DNA of 64,000 nt, from positions 372,001-436,000 of the forward strand of contig DS480347.1 of assembly GCA_000154345.1 (NCBI GenBank), read 5' to 3'. Made by a program: the position numbers and the translations under genes. Below are positions 1 through 7,849 of the stretch, piece by piece; position 1 is the stretch's first letter, and each line of letters begins with the position of its first letter. The notes beneath the pieces are model-generated. The model had not been told where the DNA came from, did no database searches, and saw only the letters and a program-made list of their open reading frames with translations. The stretch comes from [Clostridium] leptum DSM 753 (GTDB taxonomy: Bacteria; Bacillota; Clostridia; Oscillospirales; Acutalibacteraceae).

Positions 1-1
1 C

Positions 2-1270
2 CTGATTCCTACCACCATCGGCGGCCTGCTTTCCGCTATTGGTATCGCCGGTATGGACAGAGTTACCCGGTTCAACGTAATCGCTATGTCTGGTAAGGCG
101 GTAGAAGCCTGCGGCGACGTGGATACTATGATTCTGGATAAGACCGGCACCATTACCTACGGCAATCGTCTGGCTGCGGACTTTTTCCCGGTGGGAGGAG
201 CTAACCGCAGCGACCTGGTTCGCTGTGCCGCCCTCACCAGCCTGAGAGACGAAACTCCCGAAGGAAAATCCACCGTGGAGCTTGCACGCAGAATGGGAGA
301 CAACAGCCAGGAGATTGACGGTTCCAGCTTTATCGAGTTTACCGCTCAAACCCGTATGAGCGGTGTGGACCTGCCCGATGGGACTAAAATCAGAAAAGGC
401 GCCGCTGAGGCTATCGAGCAGTATGTCAAGGAGCTGGGCGGAAAGATTCCGGAGGATCTTCACGATCAGGTGAATAAGATTTCCAGCCTGGGCGGCACAC
501 CTCTGACCGTGTGTGAAAATGACCGGATCCTGGGCGTTATCTACCTGAAGGATACGGTAAAGCCTGGCATGGTAGAGCGTTTCGAGCGTCTGAGAGCCAT
601 TGGCATTAAGACCATTATGTGCACCGGCGATAACCCGCTGACTGCCGCCACCATCGCCAAGGAGGCGGGCGTGGATGGCTTTATCGCGGAGTGTAAGCCT
701 GAGGACAAAATCGACGTAATCAAGAAAGAACAGGCGGAGGGTAAAATCGTTGCTATGACTGGCGACGGTACCAACGACGCTCCCGCTCTGGCACAGGCCA
801 ACGTCGGCTTGGCAATGAACAGCGGTACGACCGCCGCGAAGGAAGCCGCCAACATGGTAGACCTGGATTCCGACCCCACCAAGATCTTGGAGGTCGTGGA
901 GATCGGCAAGCAGCTTCTGATTACCCGCGGCAGCTTGACCACTTTCTCTATCGCTAACGATATCGCAAAATATTTCGCGATTATCCCGGCTATGTTCATG
1001 CAGGCGATTCCGGCGCTGAGTGTGCTCAATATTATGCATCTGGCGTCGCCCTACAGCGCGATCCTTTCCGCTTTGATCTTTAACGCCATTATTATTCCTT
1101 GCCTGATTCCTTTGGCAATGAAGGGTGTAAAATACAAGCCCATGTCGTCAGGCAAGCTGCTGGCCAGAAATATGCTGATCTATGGCGTAGGCGGTATTAT
1201 TACCCCGTTTATTGGAATTAAGATCATCGATTTGATCATTCATCCATTGCTGACCCTCATCGGACTATAA
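2..1270 (+). CDS. kdpB: KdpB, potassium-transporting P-type ATPase catalytic subunit (5' end outside window)
   Basis: Catalytic subunit of the KdpFABC high-affinity potassium pump in the cell membrane. The reading frame is open from base 2, so the N-terminal part lies upstream; 422 codons remain. The first visible residues are the conserved LIPTTIGGLLSAIGIAGMDR segment that precedes the phosphorylation domain. The phosphorylated Asp of DKTGTIT is at codon 137-139, the nucleotide-binding domain follows, and the TGDGTNDAPAL hinge is near 755-790. Three or more hydrophobic segments form the C-terminal membrane part. kdpC follows after 15 bases. No kdpD or kdpE sensor pair is seen downstream. Family assignment is firm. 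Confidence 0.97.
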   Translation: MIPTTIGGLLSAIGIAGMDRVTRFNVIAMSGKAVEACGDVDTMILDKTGTITYGNRLAADFFPVGGANRSDLVRCAALTSLRDETPEGKSTVELARRMGDNSQEIDGSSFIEFTAQTRMSGVDLPDGTKIRKGAAEAIEQYVKELGGKIPEDLHDQVNKISSLGGTPLTVCENDRILGVIYLKDTVKPGMVERFERLRAIGIKTIMCTGDNPLTAATIAKEAGVDGFIAECKPEDKIDVIKKEQAEGKIVAMTGDGTNDAPALAQANVGLAMNSGTTAAKEAANMVDLDSDPTKILEVVEIGKQLLITRGSLTTFSIANDIAKYFAIIPAMFMQAIPALSVLNIMHLASPYSAILSALIFNAIIIPCLIPLAMKGVKYKPMSSGKLLARNMLIYGVGGIITPFIGIKIIDLIIHPLLTLIGL

Positions 1271-1285
1271 GGAGGAAGATGTTTT

Positions 1286-2227
1286 ATGAAAGATTCTGTA
1301 AAGCGCGCTCTGCACGGCTCCCGGCAGGCAGTGGTGGTTACTGTCGTGCTGATGCTGATCTGCGGGCTGCTGTTTCCCCTGTTGCTTACAGGGCTTTCCT
1401 CGCTGATCTTCCCCCATCAGGCAAACGGAAGCCTGATCACGGTCGACGGCATGACGGTAGGCGCTAAGAATGTAGGCCAGGAATTCACCGAGGATTACTA
1501 TATGTGGAGCCGTCCCTCCGCTTATCATTACAACGTTTATGTAGAGGATGAGGAGGGCAACCAAACCTATACCGATGGTACTGAATTCCCCGGTTTAGGC
1601 TCCGGTTCCAACAACTACGCGCCTTCCAACCCCGCGCTCATTGAGCGGGTGGAGCAGGATGTTGTGAACTATGTGGCGCGCACACTGAAAGTAGACACAT
1701 CGGAGCTTCCGGGCGAGGCTGAGCTGCTTGACGCGCAAATGACCTATATCGCGGAAAAAGCGAATATTTCAGTTGATCAGCTGAAACAGCAGGCGGCTGA
1801 CATTCCGGATGACAGCAGCGAGGCTCTTGCCTATCTTGCGGAAGCGGCGGGCCTGCCCACCGAAGAAAAGGATCTGGAGGCTCTGGCAAGTGAGGCTCCT
1901 ACCCTGTATCAGCTGCAAAAGGAATCTATCGCGCAGGCGGCGAACACATCAATCGAAGAGGTAGAGGACATAATTTCGTCTCTTCCGACTGACTTGATGA
2001 CTGCTTCCGGATCCGGACTGGATCCTCATATTTCTCCCGCTTCTGCAGACATTCAGGTCCCCAGAATTGCGGAGGCCTCCGGCCTGAGCGAGGAAGAAAT
2101 CCGTGAGATTATTTCCCGTCACACCGGCGGAAAGGTTCTTGGCATATTTGGCGAGGATACCGTCAATGTGCTGGAGGTTAATATTGAGATCGGCCAGGCA
2201 ATGGGCTTGCTCGGCTCTGAAGAATAA
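1286..2227 (+). CDS. kdpC: KdpC, potassium-transporting ATPase subunit C with an internal helical-repeat insertion
   Basis: Small subunit of the Kdp pump that binds KdpB. One N-terminal membrane helix (residues about 14-42) is followed by the conserved SRPSAYHYN and GSGSNNYAPSNPALIERV segments. The C-terminal signature TASGSGLDPHISPASADIQVPRIA starts near residue 239. The protein has 313 residues where the family usually has about 190-200. The excess lies between residues about 131 and 233 and looks like copies of the C-terminal motif IAEASGLSEEEIREII (compare IAEKANISVDQLKQQA, LAEAAGLPTEEKDLEAL, IAQAANTSIEEVEDII). The start at 1286 has GGAGG at 1271-1275. It is the last gene of the operon, and a hairpin follows. 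Confidence 0.93.
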   Translation: MKDSVKRALHGSRQAVVVTVVLMLICGLLFPLLLTGLSSLIFPHQANGSLITVDGMTVGAKNVGQEFTEDYYMWSRPSAYHYNVYVEDEEGNQTYTDGTEFPGLGSGSNNYAPSNPALIERVEQDVVNYVARTLKVDTSELPGEAELLDAQMTYIAEKANISVDQLKQQAADIPDDSSEALAYLAEAAGLPTEEKDLEALASEAPTLYQLQKESIAQAANTSIEEVEDIISSLPTDLMTASGSGLDPHISPASADIQVPRIAEASGLSEEEIREIISRHTGGKVLGIFGEDTVNVLEVNIEIGQAMGLLGSEE

Positions 2228-2249
2228 GCTTAAGATGATATGATGGAGG

Positions 2250-2285
2250 GGAAACCGGACGGATGTCTGGTTTCCCCATCCGAAT
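2250..2285 (+). terminator. Terminator-like hairpin after kdpC
   Basis: A stem of about 12 bp (GGGGAAACCGGA pairing with TCTGGTTTCCCC, one G-U pair) with a six-base loop follows kdpC. The T-tract after it is weak (ATTTATT). It separates kdp from the next gene, and for that reason an upstream start of the next gene at 2240 is unlikely. Confidence 0.5.
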
Positions 2286-2305
2286 TTATTGTAGTAGGTG
2301 GTTTT

Positions 2306-3196
2306 ATGCTGCGTCCTTACCGGAAGGCATGGGAAAATACGGTTTCTGATTATGATTATCAGACAAACTCGGAGAGCACTCCTGGGAGAGAATTGCTTTC
2401 CCTGCTTTTGGATATCAACGATTGGCTGGGAGCGGCGCCTAAGGTTTACCGTTCCTTGCAGGGAAGAACCCTTTATTTAAGTTATCCTAACGCGGTATTC
2501 CCAGTGGATGACTTTTTCGACTGCTTTGGAGGGTCAATGGCTGACGTGAGCAGAACATGGCCTGTCTGCGGCTTTGGCGTAGCAGATAATCAGGAAACAG
2601 TGTGCCTGACAGCAGGACAAGACGGGGATGCCCTAAAGCTCGTGCAGCATAGCCTTTCAGGAAAAAGCGCCGAGGTGCTGACCTCATTATGCCTTCAGCT
2701 GGACGGAACCACGAAAGAAACGGCGGAAAGGCTTGGCCGGCTTTTAACAGGAATGAAATGGCAGATTGGGATTGCTGCCCTGAATTGGGAAGACGAGGAT
2801 TTTTTGAAAGAACAGAAGCTTGCGGTAACGGGGGCCTCAAGAGGGCGTTTCTGCTATGGCGGGCTGGAAACACAGGCGGCAGCCGGAGATTGCCTGTATT
2901 CCCTTGACTTTCCCAAAAAGCTCGCGCTGTGGCTTTCTTTTTTGAAGGATGGCTTCCAGCCCATCGAATTTGAATGGCTGGCGGACAGTATTGGGGAAAA
3001 TACCTTGCTGAACCGTCTGGAATGGGAGTTGTCCTTGGAGGAAGCTATGGATCAGCTTGGCTTCCGGACACTGAACCGGGAGAAAAGCTTTGAGCTGTTT
3101 GATGGGAAAGGAAATAAGCTTTATTATGGGGCTGACTGCCGGAGCGCGGCGGAAAGGTCGTTGGTAAAGCTTTTGTTTCCCTTAAATTATCAATAA
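2306..3196 (+). CDS. Uncharacterised protein, 296 residues
   Basis: I do not recognise this protein. It has no signal peptide or membrane segment and is rich in Leu, Trp and acidic residues, which suggests a soluble cytoplasmic protein. The start at 2306 is preferred because AGGTGG lies at 2296-2301; an in-frame ATG at 2240 would place the kdpC terminator hairpin inside the coding region. It sits between two hairpins, so it is probably transcribed alone or by read-through from kdp. No function can be given from sequence. Confidence 0.75.
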   Translation: MLRPYRKAWENTVSDYDYQTNSESTPGRELLSLLLDINDWLGAAPKVYRSLQGRTLYLSYPNAVFPVDDFFDCFGGSMADVSRTWPVCGFGVADNQETVCLTAGQDGDALKLVQHSLSGKSAEVLTSLCLQLDGTTKETAERLGRLLTGMKWQIGIAALNWEDEDFLKEQKLAVTGASRGRFCYGGLETQAAAGDCLYSLDFPKKLALWLSFLKDGFQPIEFEWLADSIGENTLLNRLEWELSLEEAMDQLGFRTLNREKSFELFDGKGNKLYYGADCRSAAERSLVKLLFPLNYQ

Positions 3197-3200
3197 ATAG

Positions 3201-3233
3201 AAAAAAGGCCCGGTGATTTCGCCGGGCCTTTTC
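3201..3233 (+). terminator. Intrinsic terminator
   Basis: AAGGCCCGG pairs with CCGGGCCTT around a TGATTTCG loop and is flanked by A6 upstream and TTTTCC downstream. It ends the transcript of the uncharacterised gene at 2306-3196. Confidence 0.85.
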
Positions 3234-3329
3234 CTTGCGAGATGGCCAGGCTGAGAATTTATCGCGTTTTTAAGCTGGCGTAGGATTCGTTAACACCATC
3301 TTAATTTTAATTGTGGTATAGTAAAACCC

Positions 3330-3367
3330 ATAAAGAAGGGAAATGAAAATCTTCTAAACTTCTTTAT
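3330..3367 (+). promoter_or_regulatory. Leader hairpin upstream of dapA
   Basis: A perfect 9-bp inverted repeat, ATAAAGAAG (3330-3338) and CTTCTTTAT (3359-3367), encloses 20 bases. It lies just downstream of a -10-like TATAGT at 3317-3322 and 32 bases before the dapA start, so it would fall in the 5' untranslated region. It is too small for a lysine riboswitch. Function unknown. Confidence 0.4.
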
Positions 3368-3398
3368 AATCACAATAATCAAAGTGAGGAAAAGAAAC

Positions 3399-4355
3399 AT
3401 GAAACATACCGTGTTCACAGGTTCCGCGGTTGCGCTGGTGACTCCCATGCATCCTGATTTGTCCGTCAACTATGAGAAGCTGGGAGAATTAATTGAGTTT
3501 CATATCCAGAACGAAACGGATGCGATTGTGGTTGTCGGAACCACAGGAGAAGGCTCAACCTTGACTGATGAAGAACACATGAAAGTAATCGAATACACGG
3601 TCAAGCATGTAGCCGGACGTATGCCGGTGATAGCAGGTACCGGAAGCAACAACACCGCCCATGCTGTGGAGCTGTCAAAGCAGGCTGAGGCCCTGGGAGC
3701 GGATGCTTTGCTGCAAGTAACGCCCTATTATAATAAGTGCTCCCAAAAGGGATTGTTCCTGCATTTTGAGGCCGTGGCTCAAGCGGTTTCCTTGCCGATC
3801 ATCCTTTATAATGTTCCTACCAGAACCGGGGTTAATATTTTACCGGCTACCTACGCCAAGCTCAGCGATATCTCTAATATTGTCGCGGTCAAGGAAGCCA
3901 GCGGGAACTTTTCCCAAATCGCCAAAATTCTGTCTTTGTGCGGCGATAAGCTGGATGTTTATTCCGGTAACGACGACCAGATTACCTCGGCGCTGGCGCT
4001 GGGGGCAAAGGGTGTTATTTCTGTGCTGGCCAATATTGTCCCTCGGGAGACTCATCAGCTTTGCCAGAGCTATTTTGACGGCCGCCCGGAGGAAAGCGAC
4101 AATCTCCAGCTCCGTTACTTAGAATTAATTGAAAATCTGTTCAGCGATGTAAATCCTATTCCGGTAAAGCGCGCGATGAACGCTATGGGTATGGAAGTGG
4201 GAGAATGCCGCCTGCCTCTGTGCGCAATGGAGGAGGTCGCGGAGGAGCGGCTGCTGAGCTGCTTGAAGCGTTACGGACTCATCGAGGATGCCAAGGCGGG
4301 CTCAGTGACGGTTCGCCGCCCTGAAGCTGCTCTGCTTTGGAGGCATAATCACTAA
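3399..4355 (+). CDS. dapA: 4-hydroxy-tetrahydrodipicolinate synthase
   Basis: Condenses pyruvate with aspartate semialdehyde in the lysine/diaminopimelate pathway; cytoplasmic TIM barrel. Visible active-site features are GTTGEG (residues 47-52), Tyr110-111, Tyr137 in LYNVPTRTG and the Schiff-base Lys165 in VAVKEASG. Length is 318 residues against about 290-300 usual; the extra part is a C-terminal tail after the RYGLIED segment. The ATG at 3399 is preferred to the GTG at 3384, because that GTG lies inside the GTGAGGA ribosome-binding site. The gene stands alone between its own leader and a strong terminator. DapA-like aldolases (for example N-acetylneuraminate lyase) share the fold, but the motifs fit DapA. 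Confidence 0.9.
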   Translation: MKHTVFTGSAVALVTPMHPDLSVNYEKLGELIEFHIQNETDAIVVVGTTGEGSTLTDEEHMKVIEYTVKHVAGRMPVIAGTGSNNTAHAVELSKQAEALGADALLQVTPYYNKCSQKGLFLHFEAVAQAVSLPIILYNVPTRTGVNILPATYAKLSDISNIVAVKEASGNFSQIAKILSLCGDKLDVYSGNDDQITSALALGAKGVISVLANIVPRETHQLCQSYFDGRPEESDNLQLRYLELIENLFSDVNPIPVKRAMNAMGMEVGECRLPLCAMEEVAEERLLSCLKRYGLIEDAKAGSVTVRRPEAALLWRHNH

Positions 4356-4375
4356 GCTTTTTCCTTGATAAAATG

Positions 4376-4413
4376 AAAAGCCTCGGTTCTTATCAGAGAA
4401 CCGAGGCTTTTTT
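4376..4413 (+). terminator. Intrinsic terminator of dapA
   Basis: AAAGCCTCGGTTCT pairs with AGAACCGAGGCTTT around TATC and is followed by a run of T. Confidence 0.92.
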
Positions 4414-4561
4414 GGCGGCTGGATCCACCGGCAATACTTGAATTTTTCCAGAGAAGCTTAGGCCGTGGAGAGATGGTAAAACAAAATAGCAATTCCTGTT
4501 AGCGCCGCGAAAATAACGCCGCAAGACTACGGCCTGGGGGACTGAGATTCACGTGCCGCGG

Positions 4562-5155
4562 TCAGTGCTGCGGCTGCAGCTTATCCAAAAAATGGGCCTT
4601 TTTTAACGCTAGGCGGAGTGCCGCGGCCAAGGGTACTGCTACAATAGTGGCGATAACAGCATTGATAATAGAGGGCAGAGCGCTGTAGCCCACCGTAGTT
4701 AAATTGGGAAGAAAAGCGGATCCCAGCAAGGCGTTGGCAATAAAGGTTTTGCCCAGATGGAGCACAATATAGGCCAGAAGGCCGGCGATAGACGCGATCA
4801 GGTTTCGTTTGTGGCTGTCGGCGGTGTGTCCGCCGCTGTAGGCAATTTTTCCGCAGACAAAGGCCATTATAAATTTAAAGACAAGGGTAAAGGGTGCGGA
4901 GGTAATAAACACCGGGTCCAAAAGATCGAAGAAAAATGATCCAATGCCAGCGGCAAGCCCGCCGTAGATGGGGCCTAGCAGCAAGGCGGAAAGAATACAA
5001 AAAATATTGCCGAAGCTGATCATAGATGTCACACCCATACCCAGTGGTATTTTAATATTGAATTGGGTAGAGACAAACACCAGCGCCGCCATTAACGCGG
5101 TAAAAGCAAGCTGATAGATCGTAAATTTTTTTTTGCTGCTTGAAAGGGAAGACAT
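4562..5155 (-). CDS. ECF transporter S component (possible vitamin B6 specificity)
   Basis: Substrate-binding integral membrane subunit of an energy-coupling-factor vitamin importer; 197 residues with about six hydrophobic segments, a basic N-terminus and the AFTALMAALVFVSTQF first helix typical of S components. It would work with a shared EcfA-A'-T module that is not in this window. It is divergent from a MocR/PdxR-type regulator whose probable operator repeats lie in the shared intergenic region. PdxR-type proteins respond to pyridoxal phosphate, so a pyridoxine-type substrate (PdxU-like) is a reasonable inference; thiamin, folate or other ligands are not excluded. The leader of about 200 bases is structured. 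Confidence 0.85.
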   Translation of the reverse strand: MSSLSSSKKKFTIYQLAFTALMAALVFVSTQFNIKIPLGMGVTSMISFGNIFCILSALLLGPIYGGLAAGIGSFFFDLLDPVFITSAPFTLVFKFIMAFVCGKIAYSGGHTADSHKRNLIASIAGLLAYIVLHLGKTFIANALLGSAFLPNLTTVGYSALPSIINAVIATIVAVPLAAALRLALKKAHFLDKLQPQH

Positions 5156-5240
5156 ATGAAAAACTCCTTTTGTGTTAAAAATAAGGCTTGCAATCCTTCG
5201 CCAAATTGTTTTAAATAGAGATAGGCCGCAGAGAGATTAA

Positions 5241-5325
5241 CCACGCCATTTGAGAATAGGCGGCTGACCAGCTTCAGCGGTTTCTTCTCCAAATGCCGGC
5301 TTGCTTGATTTTGACGGAAGCGTCA
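5241..5325 (-). promoter_or_regulatory. Structured leader RNA of the ECF S-component gene
   Basis: In the untranslated leader, the arm at 5285-5300 pairs with the arm at 5241-5256 (CATTTGGAGAA with TTCTCAAATG plus flanking GCC/GGC, one or two bulges). The enclosed part can form a second stem (GCTGA with TCAGC). A separate TGACG/CGTCA hairpin lies at 5312-5325. It does not match the TPP, FMN, cobalamin or THF riboswitch consensus that I can recall. This may be a ligand-binding leader; function is inference. Confidence 0.4.
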
Positions 5326-5358
5326 GGAATCTTTTGCGAATTTCTTGTGGATGCGGGC

Positions 5359-5364
5359 ATTATA
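5359..5364 (-). promoter_or_regulatory. Candidate -10 of the ECF S-component promoter
   Basis: A perfect TATAAT on the minus strand lies about 200 bases before the start codon. The -35 at the expected distance is poor (TAGATT). Confidence 0.4.
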
Positions 5365-5404
5365 AATTGACGATAAGCCTTAATCTATATTTTATCATAT
5401 CCTA

Positions 5405-5455
5405 AAACTGTCTTGATAGAAATGGACAGTTTATAGAAAAAATACAAGGACAGTT
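5405..5455. promoter_or_regulatory. Probable MocR/PdxR operator repeats
   Basis: AAACTGTC at 5405-5412 and GGACAGTTT at 5424-5432 form an inverted repeat, and a second GGACAGTT lies at 5448-5455 as a direct repeat of the latter, 24 bases on. ACTGTCC-type repeats are what PdxR/MocR regulators are known to bind. The site lies directly before the regulator gene and upstream of the divergent ECF gene. Confidence 0.6.
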
Positions 5456-5468
5456 AAAGGAGCCGCTT

Positions 5469-6869
5469 ATGGTATACGATTATCTTCCACTGGATCAACA
5501 CAGCAAAAAGCCTCTTTACCAACAGCTGTACGAGCAAATCCGGAGGGCAGTCCAGGAAGGGCACCTTTCCCAAGGGGAAAAAATGCCTTCTATCCGAAAG
5601 CTTGCGGAGGACCTGGAGCTGAGCCGTACCACGATCGAAGCGGCGTATCAGCAGCTATGCGTAGAGGGCTATTTGAAAAGCAAGCCGCAAAGCGGCTATT
5701 TTGTCGCCGCTTCCAGTAAAGGCCGTGTTTACCTTCGGAGAATCCCGGTAGACAATTACCGGCGGATTCAGAGGGCATTGGTGAAATACAATCTGGGAAC
5801 CGATGTGGTGGATCTGCAAAACGCGGATCTTCTGCGTTGGAAGCGGTGCGTCAAAGATGTGCTGAACCGGAGGGATGTTTTGGTTTCCTACGGGGAAAAG
5901 CAAGGAGAACAGGAGCTGAGGGAGGCTCTTTCCAGCTACAGCTACAGCGTCAGGGGAGTGGTGTCTACAGCGGATTCTATTGTGATCGGTGCCGGAACCC
6001 AGCAGCTTTTGTCTGTTTTGTGCGGGCTGCTGCCCCGGGACAGCGTGATCGCCATAGAGGAACCGGGCTTTCGCCAAGCGGAGCAGGTGTTTCAGGATTA
6101 TGGCTTTCCGCTCCGCCTAGTAGGCGGAGACCAGGAGGGAATCAGCATGAGGGAATTAGAGGCTTCCAAAGCCAGCGTGCTGTTCGTCAGCCCCTCCAAT
6201 CGGATGAAGGCCAGGGATGCCATTCCCATGAGCCGCAGGTTTGAAATCCTGAATTGGGCTCAACAGAGAGGCCGGCTGGTGATCGAAGACGATTACAACG
6301 GGGAGCTTCGATACAGCGCTAAGCCTATTCCCGCCTTGCAAAGCTTGAGTGATGGTAAGCGGGTGGCTTATTTAGGTTCTTTTTCCAAGCTGCTGCTGCC
6401 CAGCGTCAGAATCGGATATTTGGCGATGCCGGAGGAATTGGCTTATCCATATTGGGAAAAGTCCGCCGGGTATAACCAGACCGCCTCAAAAATCGAACAG
6501 TTAGCCTTGGCGCGGTATATTCAAGAGGGAAGCCTGGAACGCCAGCTGCGAAGGCTCAGAAAGCTTTATGCCGCGAAAAGCGCTATGTTTTTTCAGGAGG
6601 TAACACGCGCCTTCCAAAACCGGGTAAAGCTGTCTCTGTGGGAAACCAGCCTTTGCTTTCGTTTGGAGCCTTCCAGCGGCATTCCTCGTAAAGAATTAGT
6701 GCGGCTGGCCTTAAGCAACGGCGTGAGGCTGACTCTTCGGGAGGGCAGGGGAGAAGGGGATATTTTAGCTGGCTTTGCGGGAATTCCGGCGGAGGGCATC
6801 CCAGAGGCGGTCGCCGCGCTTCGGGAGGCATGGAATCCTGTTCTTGACAGAAAAGCGGACAAAGATTAA
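5469..6869 (+). CDS. MocR/PdxR-type transcription factor (GntR-family wHTH fused to an aminotransferase-like domain)
   Basis: Residues 1-80 form a GntR winged helix-turn-helix (SIRKLAEDLELSRTTIEAAY) and residues about 110-460 a fold-type I PLP-binding domain. The PLP-binding Lys is K307 in GSFSKLLLPS, and the Asp pair is in VIEDDYNGEL. These proteins bind PLP as a sensor instead of catalysing transamination. Start at 5469 is supported by AAAGGAG at 5456-5462. It likely controls itself and the divergent ECF S component through the repeats at 5405-5455. The SPSNRMKARDA segment departs from the usual TPSHQ-type loop. The rnpB promoter lies within its last codons. Confidence 0.9.
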   Translation: MVYDYLPLDQHSKKPLYQQLYEQIRRAVQEGHLSQGEKMPSIRKLAEDLELSRTTIEAAYQQLCVEGYLKSKPQSGYFVAASSKGRVYLRRIPVDNYRRIQRALVKYNLGTDVVDLQNADLLRWKRCVKDVLNRRDVLVSYGEKQGEQELREALSSYSYSVRGVVSTADSIVIGAGTQQLLSVLCGLLPRDSVIAIEEPGFRQAEQVFQDYGFPLRLVGGDQEGISMRELEASKASVLFVSPSNRMKARDAIPMSRRFEILNWAQQRGRLVIEDDYNGELRYSAKPIPALQSLSDGKRVAYLGSFSKLLLPSVRIGYLAMPEELAYPYWEKSAGYNQTASKIEQLALARYIQEGSLERQLRRLRKLYAAKSAMFFQEVTRAFQNRVKLSLWETSLCFRLEPSSGIPRKELVRLALSNGVRLTLREGRGEGDILAGFAGIPAEGIPEAVAALREAWNPVLDRKADKD

Positions 6870-6872
6870 AAT
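6844..6872 (+). promoter_or_regulatory. rnpB promoter
   Basis: TTGACA at 6844-6849, a 17-base spacer and TAAAAT at 6867-6872. The predicted start near 6879 coincides with the first base of the RNase P RNA. The -35 lies within the final codons of the preceding regulator gene. Confidence 0.8.
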
Positions 6873-6878
6873 AAAATA

Positions 6879-7228
6879 GGTGAGCAGGCTGAACAGCCGC
6901 GGGCGATAGCCGAAAGGCTCCGCCTGAGGAAAGTCCGAGCTCCACAGGGCAGGAATAGCGGTTAACGGCCGCCGGGGGCGACCCTAGGGATAGTGCAACA
7001 GAAAGTTACCGCCGGCTTTGCCGGTAAGGGTGGAAAGGCGAGGTAAGAGCTCACCAGCGCGCAGGAGACTGCGCGGCTGTGTAAACCCTATTCGGAGCAA
7101 CACCGCAGAGGAACGTATCGCGCCGGCCCGGCGTGTTCCGAGAAGGTGGCGTCGAGCCGTGATGGCAACATCCGGCCAAGATAGATGGCTGTTCACGACA
7201 GAACTCGGCTTATAGGCCTGGTCATAAC
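6879..7228 (+). ncRNA. rnpB: RNase P RNA, bacterial type A
   Basis: Catalytic RNA of RNase P that trims tRNA 5' leaders. The conserved core is visible: GAGGAAAGTCCGAGCTCCAC near 6926, ACAGAAAGTTACCGCC and GGTAAGGGTGGAAAGGCG near 7000-7043, GGTAAGAGCTCACCAGCG near 7043-7060, GAGGAACG near 7109 and GACAGAACTCGGCTTA near 7197-7212. The P1 helix pairs TGAGCAGGCT at 6881-6890 with the AGGCCTGGTCA region at 7214-7224. The ends are set by that helix and the promoter. Confidence 0.97.
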
Positions 7229-7270
7229 CAAAAAGGTATCCGCCGATTTACCAGCGGATACCTTTTTATT
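7229..7270 (+). terminator. Intrinsic terminator of rnpB
   Basis: AAAAGGTATCCGC pairs with GCGGATACCTTTT and is followed by T residues. It is largely symmetrical, so it may also work on the other strand. Confidence 0.88.
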
Positions 7271-7340
7271 TCTTAAAGCTATCATTTTTTTAAAGGGTGA
7301 ATTAACTGAGGCTTTCCCAACAAATGATAAAAAATTTAAT

Positions 7341-7589
7341 CTACTCTGTCCGGCCCAATAACCAATCCACCGATACTCCCAATATGTCGGCCAGAGCTAC
7401 CAATTCAAAATCGGTTACAAACCGAATCTGACCCTCTAATTTGGATAAACCAGAGGCGTTCATATCTACACCGCTTACCTGAAGTTGTGCCAGAAGTTCT
7501 TTTTGCTTCATGCCTTGCTTTTTTCTGGCAGCCTCTACGCGAGATCCAATTAGGTTCCGATCGCCTAAAGCCTGTTTACGCAACCTCAA
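7341..7589 (-). CDS. Small XRE/Cro-family DNA-binding protein
   Basis: An HTH_XRE domain spans most of the protein: GSRVEAARKKQGMKQKELLAQL, a longer than usual turn (QVSGVDMNASGLSKLEG), then VTDFELVALADILGVSVDWLLG. About 82 residues from a TTG start at 7589, chosen because AAGGGGTGAG lies directly upstream. The TTG at 7607 would overlap that ribosome-binding site. It is a likely transcription regulator of unknown target and stands alone between rnpB and pncB. Confidence 0.8.
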   Translation of the reverse strand: MRLRKQALGDRNLIGSRVEAARKKQGMKQKELLAQLQVSGVDMNASGLSKLEGQIRFVTDFELVALADILGVSVDWLLGRTE

Positions 7590-7805
7590 TTTTCTCACCC
7601 CTTCCAAATCAATATGAATAAAAAAGCATCAAACAGAACGTAATTATTATATAATAAATTAATTGGCAATACAAGAAAAAACCGGCGAAAAAAAACGAAA
7701 AAACCCCTGGATAGATCTGGATTTTCAAATTTATTTCATATTTTTAATTAAATATGAGATATTAGAATTTTAATTTAAAATTAATCACTGATTAAGAAAT
7801 AAAAA
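7590..7805. other. AT-rich intergenic stretch before the pncB promoter
   Basis: The 330 bases between the XRE gene and pncB are strongly AT-rich. Apart from the pncB promoter and leader (entered separately) I see no gene or clear site in them. Confidence 0.5.
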
Positions 7806-7834
7806 TTGTCAAATGAGGCAGAAATTGATATAAT
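7806..7834 (+). promoter_or_regulatory. pncB promoter
   Basis: TTGTCA at 7806-7811, a 17-base spacer and TATAAT at 7829-7834 with an extended TGA element before it. Transcription would start near 7841. Confidence 0.85.
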
Positions 7835-7849
7835 CTAAAAAATAGGGAA

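Noticed and set aside
3322..3398. Lysine riboswitch before dapA
   Set aside because: The leader of under 80 bases is far too short for a lysine riboswitch and only one hairpin is present.
4414..4561. Hydrophobic 24-26-codon stretch on the minus strand downstream of the ECF gene
   Set aside because: It has no start codon or ribosome-binding site; it could be a decayed fragment, but nothing supports it.
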